Shown here one piece after another: positions 14,337 through 15,243 of a DNA stretch of 15,243 bases; the first letter of the stretch is position 1; each line of letters opens with the position of its first letter. Under the pieces are notes generated by a model. The model was not told the DNA's origin. It ran no database searches and worked only from the letters and a program-made list of their open reading frames with translations. Source of the stretch: an uncultured Muribaculaceae bacterium (GTDB taxonomy: Bacteria > Bacteroidota > Bacteroidia > Bacteroidales > Muribaculaceae); NCBI GenBank assembly GCA_934555895.1, contig CAKTFH010000038.1, positions 1-15,243 on the forward strand. Reading direction: 5' to 3'. The translations under genes were made by a program, and so were the position numbers.

Positions 14337-14927
14337 TTATCGTGTAAGCACAATATTATTTTCCGATGCGATACGACGCATGTTAAGCACGGCATAACGC
14401 ATGCGGCCAAGGGCTGTGTTTATGCTCACGCCTGTTGACTCGGCTATTTCCTTAAAACTCATGTCACGATAGAAACGCATCTCGAGCACCTCACGCTGTG
14501 CTTCCGGAAGCGATTCCATGATGCGGCGTACATCAGCACTGATCTGACCGGTTACAAGGATATCTTCTACATTCTCCTCCGCGAGGTCACGACGGTTGAG
14601 CACATCGGTGTCCTCCTGATCGACCGATACGGTATTTTCGCTCTTCTCCTGACGGAAAAAATCGATGATAAGATTGTGAGCTATGCGGGTAAGCCACGCC
14701 GAAAATTTACCTGAGTCGGTGTACCGTCCCTGCTTTATGGTCATGATGGCCTTGACAAAAGTCTCCTGAAAGATGTCGTCGGCCACATCTTTGTTTTTTA
14801 CTATATTAAAAATATAAGTGAACACACGGTTTTCGTGCCTGCGAAGCAAAGCGTCAAAAGCCTTGTTGTCGCCATTGGCATAAGCCTGAACCAACTTCTC
14901 GTCGGTAAGCCGGGATATGTTCTGCAT
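14337..14927 (-). CDS. ECF-like sigma-70 family RNA polymerase sigma factor
   Basis: A 196-residue group 4 (ECF-type) sigma factor. Region 2 covers about residues 21-95, with ADDIFQETFVKA (49-60) for core binding and FSAWLTRIAHNLIIDFFRQE (75-94) for -10 region recognition. A variable acidic linker (95-130) follows. Region 4 (about 132-186) carries the helix-turn-helix MSFKEIAESTGVSINTALGR that contacts the -35/-33 region. There is no region 1.1 or 3. Which genes it controls cannot be read from the sequence. No anti-sigma gene follows it: downstream on its strand lies the bidirectional terminator and then convergent pyrD. So any control by an anti-sigma factor must come from elsewhere, or the protein is regulated by its own expression. 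The start ATG at 14927 has no competing upstream start. Confidence 0.93.
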   Translation of the reverse strand: MQNISRLTDEKLVQAYANGDNKAFDALLRRHENRVFTYIFNIVKNKDVADDIFQETFVKAIMTIKQGRYTDSGKFSAWLTRIAHNLIIDFFRQEKSENTVSVDQEDTDVLNRRDLAEENVEDILVTGQISADVRRIMESLPEAQREVLEMRFYRDMSFKEIAESTGVSINTALGRMRYAVLNMRRIASENNIVLTR

Positions 14928-15097
14928 TGTGTTTGTGTGGTTTAGAGATTAAGTAAAGTCTCTCAATAGGCAGTGTGGTATTTGGTGAATAATATAGTTT
15001 TTAGTAGGTGGCTTCTGTGCCGTTCAATTATTTTTTTCGGATTAATCCATCGCTTATTTTATAACTATGAGACCTTAAGTCTCCTGATTATCCATTG
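14928..15097 (-). promoter_or_regulatory. Long leader of the sigma factor gene with two small hairpins
   Basis: From the promoter at 15098-15129, the transcript would carry about 165 nt before the ATG. It can form GAGAC-CTTAA-GTCTC (15069-15083) and AGAGA...TCTCT (14944-14948 with 14959-14963), which share a GAGACTT-like sequence. There is no gene in this stretch. No known riboswitch was recognised. Confidence 0.4.
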
Positions 15098-15129
15098 CAA
15101 AGATATGCATTAGTTTTCAATCGTGCAAT
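15098..15129 (-). promoter_or_regulatory. Promoter of the sigma factor gene
   Basis: On the minus strand TATCTTTG (15105-15098) matches the -7 box TAnnTTTG, and ATTG (15129-15126) is a -33-like box 20 nt upstream. This is the best-formed promoter on the minus strand. It shares the TTTGCA extension of the -7 box with the rpmH promoter. Confidence 0.65.
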
Positions 15130-15147
15130 ATTTTTCGCCCTGTACAA

Positions 15148-15184
15148 GCGAAAATTCATGTTTTTTCCACGGCTCTTTCATTTA
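15148..15184 (-). repeat. Right copy of the dispersed two-block element
   Basis: The minus strand carries TAAATGAAAGAGCCGTG (15184-15168), an 8-nt spacer and ATGAATTTTCGC (15159-15148), matching the copy at 78-115. It lies 18 nt upstream of the -33 box of the sigma factor promoter. The rest of the right edge (15185-15243) shows no gene I can support. Confidence 0.6.
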
Positions 15185-15243
15185 AGATTGTCTTGCATGG
15201 TTGGAAATGTTGTTATTTTATAGCGGACATCAGAGGGCCTTTG

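Noticed and set aside
15110..15181. Possible 23-residue peptide on the minus strand beginning MKEPWKKHEF, inside the right copy of the repeated element
   Set aside because: Its frame runs through the -33 box of the sigma factor promoter. The left copy of the element reads only MKEP before a stop, so coding is not conserved.
1..15243. Mobile elements, CRISPR arrays, tRNA or rRNA genes, toxin-antitoxin or defence genes
   Set aside because: I found no transposase, integrase, regularly spaced repeats, tRNA cloverleaf or defence-protein motifs. All long genes are housekeeping or carbohydrate-metabolism families.

Overview
The window looks like a chromosomal segment of a gut-type Bacteroidales. 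A Muribaculaceae-like member is my guess, but I cannot fix the family without a search. The reasons are promoters of the Bacteroidota type (-7 TAnnTTTG with a weak TTG-like -33), start codons without Shine-Dalgarno sequences, lipoprotein glycosidases typical of polysaccharide utilisation, and gene families with clear Bacteroidales flavour. No mobile element, phage gene, CRISPR array, tRNA or rRNA gene was seen.

Layout, left to right: rpmH (ribosomal protein L34) with upstream promoters and a terminator; rubrerythrin (+), convergent with a lipoprotein carrying two META/HslJ domains (-), the two separated by a strong hairpin. A divergent promoter region then starts a three-gene secreted glycosidase operon (+): a GH147-like or other clan GH-A enzyme, a surface lipoprotein GH53 endo-beta-1,4-galactanase, and a GH2 beta-galactosidase, closed by a terminator. 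Next come galactokinase (own promoter), a sugar-nucleotide-type nucleotidyltransferase and UDP-glucose 4-epimerase, followed after a large inverted repeat by glutamate racemase and class 1B dihydroorotate dehydrogenase. A bidirectional terminator separates pyrD from a convergent ECF-like sigma factor gene (-), whose promoter and long leader fill the right end.

The middle of the window reads as one metabolic story. GH53 cuts beta-1,4-galactan (pectic galactan or arabinogalactan I) at the cell surface. The two other glycosidases, with ordinary signal peptides, would release galactose in the periplasm. GalK makes galactose-1-phosphate and GalE interconverts UDP-galactose and UDP-glucose. No GalT is present. 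The nucleotidyltransferase placed exactly where GalT would be expected is the best candidate for a non-orthologous replacement. No SusC/SusD pair, transporter or regulator is in the window.

The most unusual non-coding signal is a pair of related ~38-nt elements. They share an exact 17-mer, an 8-nt spacer and a second short conserved block. They lie at opposite ends of the window on opposite strands, one upstream of the rpmH promoter and one upstream of the sigma factor promoter.
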